A stretch of DNA of 64,000 nt from Paenibacillus sp. ACRRX (lineage in GTDB: Bacteria > Bacillota > Bacilli > Paenibacillales > Paenibacillaceae), in contig NZ_JAKRNK010000003.1 of assembly GCF_022346885.1 (NCBI RefSeq), forward strand, positions 186,001-250,000, in the 5' to 3' direction. The stretch's first letter is position 1; each line of letters begins with the position of its first letter. Below the pieces are notes generated by a model. That model saw only the letters and a program-made list of their open reading frames with translations, made no database searches and was not told the DNA's origin. This document shows positions 56,547-64,000 of this stretch, in pieces. Made by a program: the position numbers and the translations under genes.

Positions 56547-56921
56547 CAAAAAAACCCGTCCCAGAAGGGACGAGTATATACTCGTGGTACCACCCTTATT
56601 CTGCACGTCATCCTATCGTTCAGCATTCCGCACTAGACGATCTTCCTTCGTCTTCGTGTGCTTGTACTGATCTTATGCTGTGCAGCACTTGGTCGCGCTA
56701 TTCTGCGCATTCCTGATAACGGAGGATTCCGTCCACGCTTACTCTCGTATCCGACGCTGCCAAGCGACTATAGTCGCCTTCATCGTCTTCGCTTCGGCGT
56801 GACATCTCAGAGAGGATTTACGTATGCGTTCGCCATCGACTTGCACCAACCGTCGACTCTCTGGAAGCTTCCCGCAGCGTACATGTTCTCGTCACCAATG
56901 TTAGTCCAACCTACATGTTGT
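56547..56921 (-). promoter_or_regulatory. T-box leader of ilvA (tRNA-sensing riboswitch)
   Basis: The T-box core AGGGTGGTACCACG (56596-56583) is near-consensus and is followed by a terminator (CGTCCC/GGGACG, 56557-56572, then seven Ts). Upstream, a Stem I-like region has GTGAC/GTCAC base pairing, a CAGAGAG plus GGTTGGTG distal part and a TGAG near its 3' side. A codon ATC (56817-56815), isoleucine, sits five bases before that TGAG; CTC (leucine) sits two bases before. With ilvA downstream, isoleucine is the better reading. Confidence 0.92.
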
Positions 56922-56926
56922 TTACT

Positions 56927-56956
56927 ATTATGTGCCCGTTGGTCACTAAAAGTCAA
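56927..56956 (-). promoter_or_regulatory. Promoter of the T-box leader
   Basis: Minus-strand -35 TTGACT (56956-56951), 18-base spacer, -10 CATAAT (56932-56927), about 350 bases before the terminator. Confidence 0.55.
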
Positions 56957-57046
56957 TGGTTGATCGGCTATTCATCTCTTATAGAGAGACCTATCGATTC
57001 TCACGTGGCCATCTGTTCTTCAAGACAAGGGCGGCAACGTGATGGC

Positions 57047-58315
57047 CTACTCATTGCTTGCCAGCGAACTCCCCACTGTAGTCGGCTCAGGCTCACGCAT
57101 ACGCAAGGTCGGGATCATAACCACAACACCTAAAATAAACAGAGTGGCCGCAATCCCGTACAGTGGCACCAGTGACAAAGCATCTTTTAAAATGCCAGAC
57201 ACAGCCATCGTTATGACCATCGAGCCGATAAACATCGGACTCAATATACCGTTGACCCGGCCGATGAAATCAGGCTCTGTATTTTTCAAAATTAACGTGC
57301 TAATTCCGATTTGAATGCTTGGCAGCACCAAACCACCGATCAGTTGAGAAATTAAAGTCAACCACAACACGGTCGACCACCCAGCAAGCAGCATACTTAT
57401 ACTACTGATTAACATACCGAAAGCAAGCATCTGCTGCGGCTTGAACTTCTTGCCGAAGACCATTGACAGCGCGCCACCTACAAACATAGCCGCCCCGTTC
57501 ACCATTAACAGTACGCTCAGATACGACTCAGGCAATTGAAGACGTTCCGTCACTAAAAATATAGCCATAGGCTGGATGAGGCCTAATGCAAGTCCCGCAA
57601 GTGCAAAGCAAGCGCCTAATGATTTAAGCAAGCTGCTGTTCATCACATAACGGAAGCCTGCCGCCAACTCTTTCCCGACAGTAGAGCCGGATTGAGTTTG
57701 TTTTCCTTCCACTTTGTCTTGGGGGAGAAAAGTAAGCGCTAGCGCAGATAACAGGAAAGCAATTCCCGTCACAATCAAGGACACCGTAATTCCGTATTTC
57801 TGAAAAATAAGTGTCCCTACACCAGGGCCCAACACCATAAAGACAGCACTCATCGTCTGAAAGATTGACATCCCTGCCTGCATCATTTCTTCTGGCACAT
57901 GATGCTTAAACAGCTTCATAGAGGATGGCTGAGAAAATTGAGACAAGATAGCGGAAACAAAGGTCGTAAAGAAAACAGCCTGCCACGAGCCCATCGTAAT
58001 GGTAAGTAACACAATAAATACAGAAGCCGCACTCAGAATGTCACACCATACCATTGTCCGCTTAGGGCGCCAACGATCGGCAAATGTGCCTCCTATAAAG
58101 GAAAAAATAAAGATTGGTGCAAATTCAGCCACCGATACTAATGAGACAGCAGTCGCATTTTTATTAGTCATTTCCACGACATACAGCAGCACGGCAAAGT
58201 TACGAATCCAAATGCCCAATTGCATAAATAATCCCGCTAACATAATGGCCTGCACAAATCGGTTTTTGAACAGACTAAGCGGTGATGCGTGTCCTGGGGG
58301 ATTTGTTGCTCTCAT
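57047..58315 (-). CDS. MFS transporter, 12-segment DHA3-like
   Basis: 422 residues, twelve membrane segments. MFS motif A between segments 2 and 3 is GGTFADRWRPKR; a second half repeats GKKFKPQQ. Resembles macrolide/multidrug exporters of the DHA3 (Mef-like/EntS-like) group and is probably an exporter; substrate unknown. ATG at 58315 is chosen over upstream starts since GAGGAGAG lies eight bases before it. Confidence 0.88.
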   Translation of the reverse strand: MRATNPPGHASPLSLFKNRFVQAIMLAGLFMQLGIWIRNFAVLLYVVEMTNKNATAVSLVSVAEFAPIFIFSFIGGTFADRWRPKRTMVWCDILSAASVFIVLLTITMGSWQAVFFTTFVSAILSQFSQPSSMKLFKHHVPEEMMQAGMSIFQTMSAVFMVLGPGVGTLIFQKYGITVSLIVTGIAFLLSALALTFLPQDKVEGKQTQSGSTVGKELAAGFRYVMNSSLLKSLGACFALAGLALGLIQPMAIFLVTERLQLPESYLSVLLMVNGAAMFVGGALSMVFGKKFKPQQMLAFGMLISSISMLLAGWSTVLWLTLISQLIGGLVLPSIQIGISTLILKNTEPDFIGRVNGILSPMFIGSMVITMAVSGILKDALSLVPLYGIAATLFILGVVVMIPTLRMREPEPTTVGSSLASNE

Positions 58316-58694
58316 TATAATTCTCTCCTCCATGGGAAATAGGGTCAACAACTTTAATGTTAAAGACAACTATTTCTTTTCGTCTAATCTTGTCATCTCA
58401 TGAACTTTATTCAGTGTACCTGCATTAATAACACGCTACAATCGGGCTGGAGGATGGTTTGAATGGATTTAGTTTACATATTTTACAGGTATGGGTTCTA
58501 TAATGATAAAGGCATTATCAATAATTAGGACGATCCCGCCGCATAAGAAGTGGTGTAATAGTAAGTCTAGACTCATTTTCACTACCACAAGAGGGCTGAT
58601 TGTTAAACATTGTACGTTGATTTGGTAAAGTGGTAATGTTTTAATTAGTTATCACAGTAAAATGATTATTTCCTAACATGAATGGGTGACTTCT
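58316..58694. other. Divergent intergenic region with promoter for the antiporter gene
   Basis: A likely plus-strand promoter is TTGATT (58617-58622), 17-base spacer, TTTAAT (58640-58645). A perfect TGATAA-AGGCA-TTATCA inverted repeat (58504-58520) may be an operator. No gene or ORF of note in the 379 bases. Confidence 0.45.
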
Positions 58695-60062
58695 ATGAAT
58701 GCCGTATTGTTATCTATAGCGATCTTATTCGCTTTAAGTCTTTGCCGGGTGCACATCGTCATGGCGATGCTTATATCTGCCGTAGCTGCCGGACTAGCAG
58801 GTGGTCTTGGGGTAACCCCAACTATTGATGTTTTTACAGAGGGCCTTAAAGACAACGCATCTATTGCGCTAAGTTACGCGCTGCTAGGAGCTTTTGCCGC
58901 TGCATTAACAGAAACCGGCCTGCCTGAGCGCATCGTACACCGAGCAGGCTTGCTAGTTGGACGCAAGCAGGCAGGAGCGCAGACGGGTCATATTACCCGT
59001 TTTGCAGTTGTGTTAGCCATCGCATTTATGGCCTGCTTGTCGCAAAATGTCGTACCTGTACACATCGCCTTTATACCTGTTCTTATACCGCCGCTTCTAG
59101 GGCTGTTTAACTCCTTGCATATCGATCGTAGAGCGATAGCTAACGCTTTAACTTTTGGCTTAATTATGCCCTATATGCTCATTCCGGTTGGATTCGGCGC
59201 GATCTTTCATGAAACGGTAGCTTCTAATATGACACAGAACGGCTTGCAGGTGGATGCCTCGATGCTGCCAAGAGCGATGCTCATCCCCGCGATGGGAATG
59301 ATAGCCGGCTTGCTCATCGCTACATTTCTTTCGTATCGCAAAGCAAGGAACTATTCGAGTTCACAAACTACGTCTGATCCATTTGTTGCTGGGCAAAATG
59401 CTTCGATACAGGCTGATGCCGTTTTTACAGCCGCCAAGAAAGGTTCCACGCGTATGACGATAGCAGGGTTGCTATCCATTGCCGTGATGCTTACGGTGCA
59501 GTTAAGCACCGGCTCTATGATTTATGGTGCAGGCGCAGGTCTTGCCATTCTGCTGTTGGCAAAAATAATGCCGCGTGATCGTTCGGATCGCGTCTTCTCA
59601 GACGGCATGCGCTCAATGGCGTACATCGGCTTTGTCATGATGTCAGCCGCGGGTTTTGGCGCAGTATTACGTGCGACAGGCGACATTGAGTCACTCGTAC
59701 AGGCGTGCGCCAGCTTTGTCGGTGACAATCGAGCGTTCGCAGCCATCCTAATGCTGGCGATAGGGCTGCTTGTCACCCTTGGCATCGGATCGTCGTTCTC
59801 GACGATCCCACTTATCGCAACTGTGTTTGTGCCACTTGCGATGAAGCTTGGTTTTAGCCCATTGGCAACCGTATCGCTTATTGGTACAGCTGCCGCTCTT
59901 GGTGATGCCGGCTCGCCAGCATCAGACAGTACATTGGGGCCAACAGCTGGCCTTAATGCTGACGGACATCACGACCACATTTGGGATACATGTGTGCCTA
60001 CTTTTTTGCATTACAACGTGCCACTGCTCATCTTTGGCTTTATTGCTGCCATGCTGCTGTAA
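58695..60062 (+). CDS. Na+/H+ antiporter family membrane protein, YuiF-like
   Basis: 455 residues, about eleven membrane segments. Features of the Na+/H+ antiporter family related to YuiF: MAMLISAVAAGLAGGLGVTPTIDVF at the start, MACLSQNVVPVHIAFIPVLIPP, ASPASDSTLGPTAGLNADGHHDH-type loop near the end (AGSPASDSTLGPT). It could move Na+ or an organic anion; some relatives are annotated as amino-acid transporters. ATG at 58695 with GGGTGA before it is weakly supported; a GTG three codons earlier is possible. Confidence 0.85.
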   Translation: MNAVLLSIAILFALSLCRVHIVMAMLISAVAAGLAGGLGVTPTIDVFTEGLKDNASIALSYALLGAFAAALTETGLPERIVHRAGLLVGRKQAGAQTGHITRFAVVLAIAFMACLSQNVVPVHIAFIPVLIPPLLGLFNSLHIDRRAIANALTFGLIMPYMLIPVGFGAIFHETVASNMTQNGLQVDASMLPRAMLIPAMGMIAGLLIATFLSYRKARNYSSSQTTSDPFVAGQNASIQADAVFTAAKKGSTRMTIAGLLSIAVMLTVQLSTGSMIYGAGAGLAILLLAKIMPRDRSDRVFSDGMRSMAYIGFVMMSAAGFGAVLRATGDIESLVQACASFVGDNRAFAAILMLAIGLLVTLGIGSSFSTIPLIATVFVPLAMKLGFSPLATVSLIGTAAALGDAGSPASDSTLGPTAGLNADGHHDHIWDTCVPTFLHYNVPLLIFGFIAAMLL

Positions 60063-60088
60063 ACGTGGAGACATGTTCTTCCACACAA

Positions 60089-60133
60089 AAAAGGTCATCA
60101 TTCTCTCTCAAGGAAAATGATGACCTTTTTTTG
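60089..60133. terminator. Strong terminator between antiporter and TatD genes
   Basis: AAGGTCATCATT (60092-60103) pairs perfectly with AATGATGACCTT (60117-60128), then seven Ts on the plus strand and five As before it, so it can act both ways. Confidence 0.92.
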
Positions 60134-60227
60134 ACTGTATGGGGCTGCATCTGCAACTTATTCCCGGTTATAACATTTCCGTCAAAAGGGAAACTCGCAG
60201 GCAGTAGATGTGCATGCCCTCAACTGC

Positions 60228-61052
60228 TCAAAACCCATATAAGCGCTTCGCATTGTTATATAATATCTCCGCTGCTTCTACGTCCGAGAGACCATGAAGG
60301 ACTGCCCAATGCGCTGCAACAGACCTTACCATACCTGGCTCGGTCGAGTGTCCGGCAAATGGGCCATCGAACGGCCAAGGACCATCTGTCTCCGTCATAA
60401 CTTGCCCCAAGGGATATCGGGCTGCAAGCTGCTGAATCTCCGTCTCATACAAGAGATCAGGCGTAAGCGATACATAATATCCGTTAGCAGCCATACGTTG
60501 AATCGTATTGTCATCTCCCTTGAACCAATGAAAATGAGCTTTTCTTACGTTGTGCTGCTCCAACATGTCACATACAATCGGCGCATCATCATATACTGCG
60601 TGCAGCACAATTGGCTTGTTCCACGCGGCTGCTCGCTTTACAAAGGGCTCTAGCAATTCTATGTACGGCTCCCGATGAAATTTCTCGCCCTTCGTCAACG
60701 CCTCTTCACGCCGATAATAAGGCAGGCCTACTTCACCGATTGCACACATCTGGGATTGACGTTGATCCATCCACCTTAACAATGCTGCCAACTCTTCATC
60801 AGACGGCAGCTCTTGTTCCGGATGATAGCCGTATGCCGGCAGAACACGGCTACTGGCTAACGCCAATAATTCGGTAGCCTTGCAGGACCCCAAATGCATC
60901 GACACCGCTACAACGTATTCTACGCCAGCCGTCGTGCCAAGTCCGCTCATGAACGCACTAGCCATGTCTGCATCATACATGTCCAGATGAATATGCGTGT
61001 CTACATAACGCGGGACTGTAAAGCGCTTCGTGTTCATATCTGTTGAAGGCAT
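60228..61052 (-). CDS. TatD-family metal-dependent hydrolase
   Basis: 274 residues. Amidohydrolase-like barrel with metal motifs YVDTHIHLDMYD, GEVGLPYYR, VLHAVYDD and TETDGPWP. TatD proteins are 3'-5' DNA exonucleases or quality-control nucleases. ATG at 61052 (GGGAGGG before it) is chosen over 61079. Length is normal. Standing alone, role not specified by context. Confidence 0.9.
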   Translation of the reverse strand: MPSTDMNTKRFTVPRYVDTHIHLDMYDADMASAFMSGLGTTAGVEYVVAVSMHLGSCKATELLALASSRVLPAYGYHPEQELPSDEELAALLRWMDQRQSQMCAIGEVGLPYYRREEALTKGEKFHREPYIELLEPFVKRAAAWNKPIVLHAVYDDAPIVCDMLEQHNVRKAHFHWFKGDDNTIQRMAANGYYVSLTPDLLYETEIQQLAARYPLGQVMTETDGPWPFDGPFAGHSTEPGMVRSVAAHWAVLHGLSDVEAAEILYNNAKRLYGF

Positions 61053-61116
61053 AAGAACGCCCTCCCTTATTGTATTCAAATATACTAGCCAGCCAAAGGA
61101 TCTCCTCAGCCATGTA

Positions 61117-61175
61117 AAATGGCCGCCCTAAGCCGCTTTAAGCTATTGCTTTCAGCTGCTTTATAGGACGGCCAT
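61117..61175 (-). terminator. Terminator-like structure after the DHA2 exporter gene
   Basis: ATGGCCGCCCTA (61119-61130) pairs with TAGGACGGCCAT (61164-61175) with one mismatch, with an inner AAGCxGCTTT stem; the minus-strand T-tract is short (ATTTTACA). Confidence 0.65.
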
Positions 61176-61189
61176 CGTCGTGTTACCTT

Positions 61190-62722
61190 TTATTTTGCAC
61201 GCTGCACTGGCTGCTGCTCACTTTTAATACCGCCTTTGTTCACAATTAAGCGGTCTTTACCCATGAGCATGATGCTGACTAGCGCAAAAGCAACCGGAAT
61301 GAGCGCCCACAAGAACAAGTCCGAGATCGACGAAGCGAGTGCAGATGTCATCTTGCCATACACATCTGACGGGATCTTCTCCCGCATCTCAGGGGTAAGC
61401 AGTGCTTGGCCGTTCAGTTCGCCGAGCGCTCCGGCACCGTTCGGCATCATATCGGCCAACCGATTCGCAAATATCGAGCTCTGCAGCGATCCGAATACTG
61501 TGATCCCAATCGTCATCCCTAGGGAACGGGAGAATGAGATAGTTGAATTCGCTGCACCCCGCTGACTGAACTCAAGTTCATGCACAGACGACATGCTGAG
61601 AAGCGAGAAGGAGAAGCCAACGCCAAGTCCTGTTAACACCATATACACGGTGACCAAGTATCTAGGAGTGTCTGGTGTAAGAGTGCTCAGACAGATCATC
61701 CCAGCTGTAAAGAACAACCCGGAAATAATCATCAAATTACGATAGCTGGTCTTGCTCACCATTATGCCCGCTATTGAACTTGTAATTACCGATCCTACCA
61801 TCATCGGAGTTAGAATCAGACCGCTGTTAGACGCCGACCCGCCGTAAACCCCTTGTACATACATTGGAATGTAGATCGTACCGATGACAAATGCCACGCC
61901 ATAGAAAAAACCGACACTTTGGCTTGCTGCAAACAGCTGCCGCTTAAAGAGGGAGAACGAAATAATCGGCTCACTGACTCTCGTTTCAATAATGAGAAAC
62001 ACAAGCAAGAAGAAGACAAAGGACGCAAACAAGCCAATGATGGGATAAGAATCCCACGCATACGTTTTGCCGCCAAGTTCCAATGCAAACATCAAACTAA
62101 CAATAGATAGAACAAGTGTACAGGCCCCGCCCCAATCAATGCGCTGCTTCGACGTAGAAGCTGTCTCCTTATAAAATCGCATAATAAGCCATAAGGATAC
62201 GATACCCAACGGCAAATTGATATAGAAGACCCACTCCCACCCGAAGTACTCCGTGATGTAGGCACCGAGTAGAGGACCCGCTACACTGGATATTCCAAAA
62301 ACCGCACCGAACAAGCCAGTCATCTTGCCCCGCTTCTCAGGTGGGAACACATCAAATATAATCGTAAAAGCAATTGGCATTAACGCACCGCCGCCGATTC
62401 CCTGTACAGCACGATATACAGCCAGCATTTCAATACTCTGGGCCGTACCACATAAAGCACTGCCAAGCAGAAACATAAGCAGACCAAAAATATAAAACCG
62501 TTTGCGCCCATACATGTCAGACAACTTGCCAAAGATCGGCATACCGGCCATCGTGGCAACCATATAGGCAGACGTCACCCATACAAACTTGTCAAAGCCG
62601 CCCATCTCACCAACAATCGTTGGCATCGCTGTCGCTACAATTGTATTGTCCATTGCTGACATTAAAATACCCAGCAGCAGTCCAAGTACAATCGGGCGCA
62701 GATCACTTTCTTTCTTAATCAT
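61190..62722 (-). CDS. MFS multidrug exporter, DHA2 (14-segment, EmrB/QacA) family
   Basis: 510 residues, fourteen membrane segments. Family motifs: LGILMSAMDNTIVATAMPTI at the start (motif D1), GKLSDMYGRKR (motif A) and AVQGIGGGALMP (motif B), GPLLGAYITEYFGWEWVFYI (motif C of antiporters). Exports drugs or other hydrophobic compounds with protons. AGGAGG before ATG. An operator-like palindrome overlaps its promoter, so a local repressor encoded elsewhere is likely. Confidence 0.92.
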   Translation of the reverse strand: MIKKESDLRPIVLGLLLGILMSAMDNTIVATAMPTIVGEMGGFDKFVWVTSAYMVATMAGMPIFGKLSDMYGRKRFYIFGLLMFLLGSALCGTAQSIEMLAVYRAVQGIGGGALMPIAFTIIFDVFPPEKRGKMTGLFGAVFGISSVAGPLLGAYITEYFGWEWVFYINLPLGIVSLWLIMRFYKETASTSKQRIDWGGACTLVLSIVSLMFALELGGKTYAWDSYPIIGLFASFVFFLLVFLIIETRVSEPIISFSLFKRQLFAASQSVGFFYGVAFVIGTIYIPMYVQGVYGGSASNSGLILTPMMVGSVITSSIAGIMVSKTSYRNLMIISGLFFTAGMICLSTLTPDTPRYLVTVYMVLTGLGVGFSFSLLSMSSVHELEFSQRGAANSTISFSRSLGMTIGITVFGSLQSSIFANRLADMMPNGAGALGELNGQALLTPEMREKIPSDVYGKMTSALASSISDLFLWALIPVAFALVSIMLMGKDRLIVNKGGIKSEQQPVQRAK

Positions 62723-63039
62723 CGTTTCATTTCCTCCTCAACCTCGACTGAAGCTGTCTATGACATTGTGTCTTTATCTATGTAATGACATTCATTATAT
62801 ACGCACTATTACATATTTTCCACACGGTCATTGAACCATTAGTCAGGTTAAGGAGTCATAAAATAACCTTATCCTAAGGGATTCATCCTAACACTCCATC
62901 ATGCTAACCTTTTCATTTGACCATTAAGTCAATCCTGGAATTACTTCATTGCTGCAAAATCCCATAGTGGTGGAGACGACTAGTTAAACGACACTATAAA
63001 TACAGCTACAATACGGCGCTGCTGCGATGGAATTGAAGG
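62723..63039. other. Upstream region of the DHA2 exporter
   Basis: 317 bases without a gene. Contains a minus-strand TATAAT (62799-62794) overlapped by TAATG-ACATT-CATTA (62783-62797), a palindrome TTGACCATTAAGTCAA (62917-62932), and an AGGTTA/TAACCT hairpin near 62846-62870 that could weakly terminate the ABC operon to its right. Confidence 0.5.
62783..62799 (-). promoter_or_regulatory. Operator-like palindrome overlapping the exporter's -10
   Basis: Perfect half sites TAATG and CATTA with a five-base centre (62783-62797) overlap a consensus TATAAT on the minus strand. Position and symmetry fit a TetR/MarR-type operator. Confidence 0.45.
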
Positions 63040-63924
63040 CTACTGCTGTCGCAGCATTTCGGCTACCTGCTGCTTTAACGCTGCAAAAGCAGGATCCAGC
63101 GTCAATGCTTGTTGCCGCGGTCGTGCAAACGGCACTTGCACTCGTTCAAGCACATGGGCTGGCCGATTCGACAGCACATAGATCGTGTCAGATAGCAGCA
63201 GCGCCTCTTCTATGCTGTGCGTTACAAATAACACTGAGCGCCGGTGCCGTTCCCATTGCTCAAGCAGCCAATGCTGCATCTCGCTGCGAGTGAGCGCATC
63301 TAACGCACTGAACGGCTCATCGAGCAGCATCAGCTCATGAGGGCTGAGCAGCGCGCGCAGAAATGCCGCCCGCTGCTGCATCCCGCCGGACAGCATATGC
63401 GGATACGCCCGCTCGTAACCCGCGAGGCCTACGTTGGCCAGCCACTGGCGAGCTTCCTGGCGCAGCTCCTTCTTGCTGCGTCCAGCCAGCTCTTGGGCCA
63501 AGATAACGTTATCCTCGATGGTCCGCCACGGGAACAGAGCAGGCTGCTGCGGCATATAACTCACATGCCCAGTCTGACCTACAACCGATATGCCATTAAT
63601 AAGGATGTCCCCTGAAGTTGGCCGCATCAATCCACCGATAAGATGAAATAGTGTACTTTTCCCCGATCCAGAAGGACCGATAATCGTAACAAATTGTCCA
63701 CGCCCTACGGACAGGGTTACGTCGTCAAGCACATGCACACTCTCTTTTGTGTCTGCGAAGCTGGCGCTTACGGCTTCGACCTGCAGCACGAGATCAAATG
63801 CATCATCTTGCTCGCTGCCTCTTGTTATCACTGACCCCGTTCCTGTTGGCAAAAGCTGCGTCCCACTGTCTGCTTTCATCTGCTGCGGCGCTTCTGTAAC
63901 TTCAACTTCAAGCCATTGTTTCAT
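63040..63924 (-). CDS. ABC transporter ATP-binding protein, nitrate/sulfonate/taurine type
   Basis: 294 residues. SsuB/TauB/ThiZ-like ATPase: Walker A GPSGSGKST, Q-loop and family motif QQPALFPWRTIEDNV, signature LSGGMQQRAAF, Walker B LMLLDEPFSALD, switch His in VTHSIEEAL. The first 55 residues are an unusual variable extension before the core. ATG at 63924 follows AAGGGGG; the longer ORF runs into the preceding gene. Pairs with the permease whose end is seen to the right. Substrate (sulfonate, nitrate or thiamine precursor) cannot be told. Codons GC-rich. Confidence 0.9.
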   Translation of the reverse strand: MKQWLEVEVTEAPQQMKADSGTQLLPTGTGSVITRGSEQDDAFDLVLQVEAVSASFADTKESVHVLDDVTLSVGRGQFVTIIGPSGSGKSTLFHLIGGLMRPTSGDILINGISVVGQTGHVSYMPQQPALFPWRTIEDNVILAQELAGRSKKELRQEARQWLANVGLAGYERAYPHMLSGGMQQRAAFLRALLSPHELMLLDEPFSALDALTRSEMQHWLLEQWERHRRSVLFVTHSIEEALLLSDTIYVLSNRPAHVLERVQVPFARPRQQALTLDPAFAALKQQVAEMLRQQ

Positions 63925-63937
63925 ATCCAGGCCCCCT

Positions 63938-64000
63938 TCACTTATCGCGCTGATGCGATCGTGCAGCTTGCCAATGGACAACACGACGCTCGATCGCTTG
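63938..64000 (-). CDS. C-terminal end of an ABC transporter permease (partial)
   Basis: Twenty codons ending in TGA at 63940-63938, read as QAIERRVVHWQAARSHQRDK, in a different frame from the ATPase ORF extension. The ending A-I/V-E-R-R-x-x-x-W is typical of SsuC/TauC permeases. It stops 13 bases before the ATPase start, as expected for an operon partner. The rest lies outside the window. Confidence 0.6.
   Translation of the reverse strand, partial: QAIERRVVHWQAARSHQRDK

Noticed and set aside
1-64000. Mobile elements, prophage, CRISPR, tRNA or rRNA genes
   Set aside because: No transposase, integrase, regularly spaced repeats, clover-leaf sequences or rRNA stretches were seen.

Overview
The window reads as a chromosomal segment of a spore-former-type Bacillota, most likely Paenibacillus or a close relative. 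Grounds: strong GGAGG ribosome binding sites with frequent TTG/GTG starts, Lpl/YesMN-type sugar transport loci whose ABC transporters lack a dedicated ATPase, a T-box leader, SdaAA/SdaAB-type serine dehydratase, type 2 IPP isomerase, YkkCD-type SMR pairs and VanW/G5 wall proteins. The species call is inference. No rRNA, tRNA, CRISPR array, transposase or phage gene was seen; gene content looks like ordinary core plus carbohydrate-accessory DNA.

Layout. 1-7.9 kb: edge of an unknown gene, a secreted three-repeat protein, then a leftward operon of a secreted glycerophosphodiesterase plus a Ugp-like glycerol-phosphate ABC transporter, with a candidate PhoP box in front. 7.9-11 kb: an ECF vitamin transporter (T, fused A-A, S). 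11.4-17.3 kb: IPP isomerase, serine dehydratase pair, a siderophore-type ATPase with a Fur box, cardiolipin synthase. 17.5-19.7 kb: TetR plus YkkCD-like guanidinium/SMR exporter pair, and an orphan TorD-type chaperone.

20.1-27.0 kb and 33.4-44.8 kb form two convergent mannoside loci. The first carries an AraC regulator, a large phosphomannose isomerase fusion, a divergent ROK kinase and a GH38-like enzyme. The second carries GH38, GH125, a LplABC-like transporter and a YesM/YesN two-component system. Read together they outline a route: YesMN senses a mannoside, LplABC-like proteins import it, GH125 and GH38 enzymes trim it to mannose, ROK kinase phosphorylates mannose, ManA-like protein makes fructose-6-phosphate. 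Between them lie deoB-tkt (nucleoside sugar to pentose phosphate), an M24 peptidase and a secreted alpha/beta hydrolase.

45-64 kb: OsmC protein, NlpC/P60 and VanW wall proteins sharing a hairpin, a sugar-phosphate isomerase/epimerase plus Gfo/Idh/MocA dehydrogenase pair, a tyrosine phosphatase, an SDR with an odd active site, glutaminyl-tRNA synthetase (unusual in Bacillota), ilvA behind a T-box, two MFS exporters, a Na+/H+-antiporter-family protein, a TatD nuclease and the end of an SsuBC/TauBC-like ABC operon. Consensus CcpA (cre) sites precede yesM, deoB and the isomerase gene, suggesting carbon-source control across the region. All functions are from reading the translations by eye; no database search was run.
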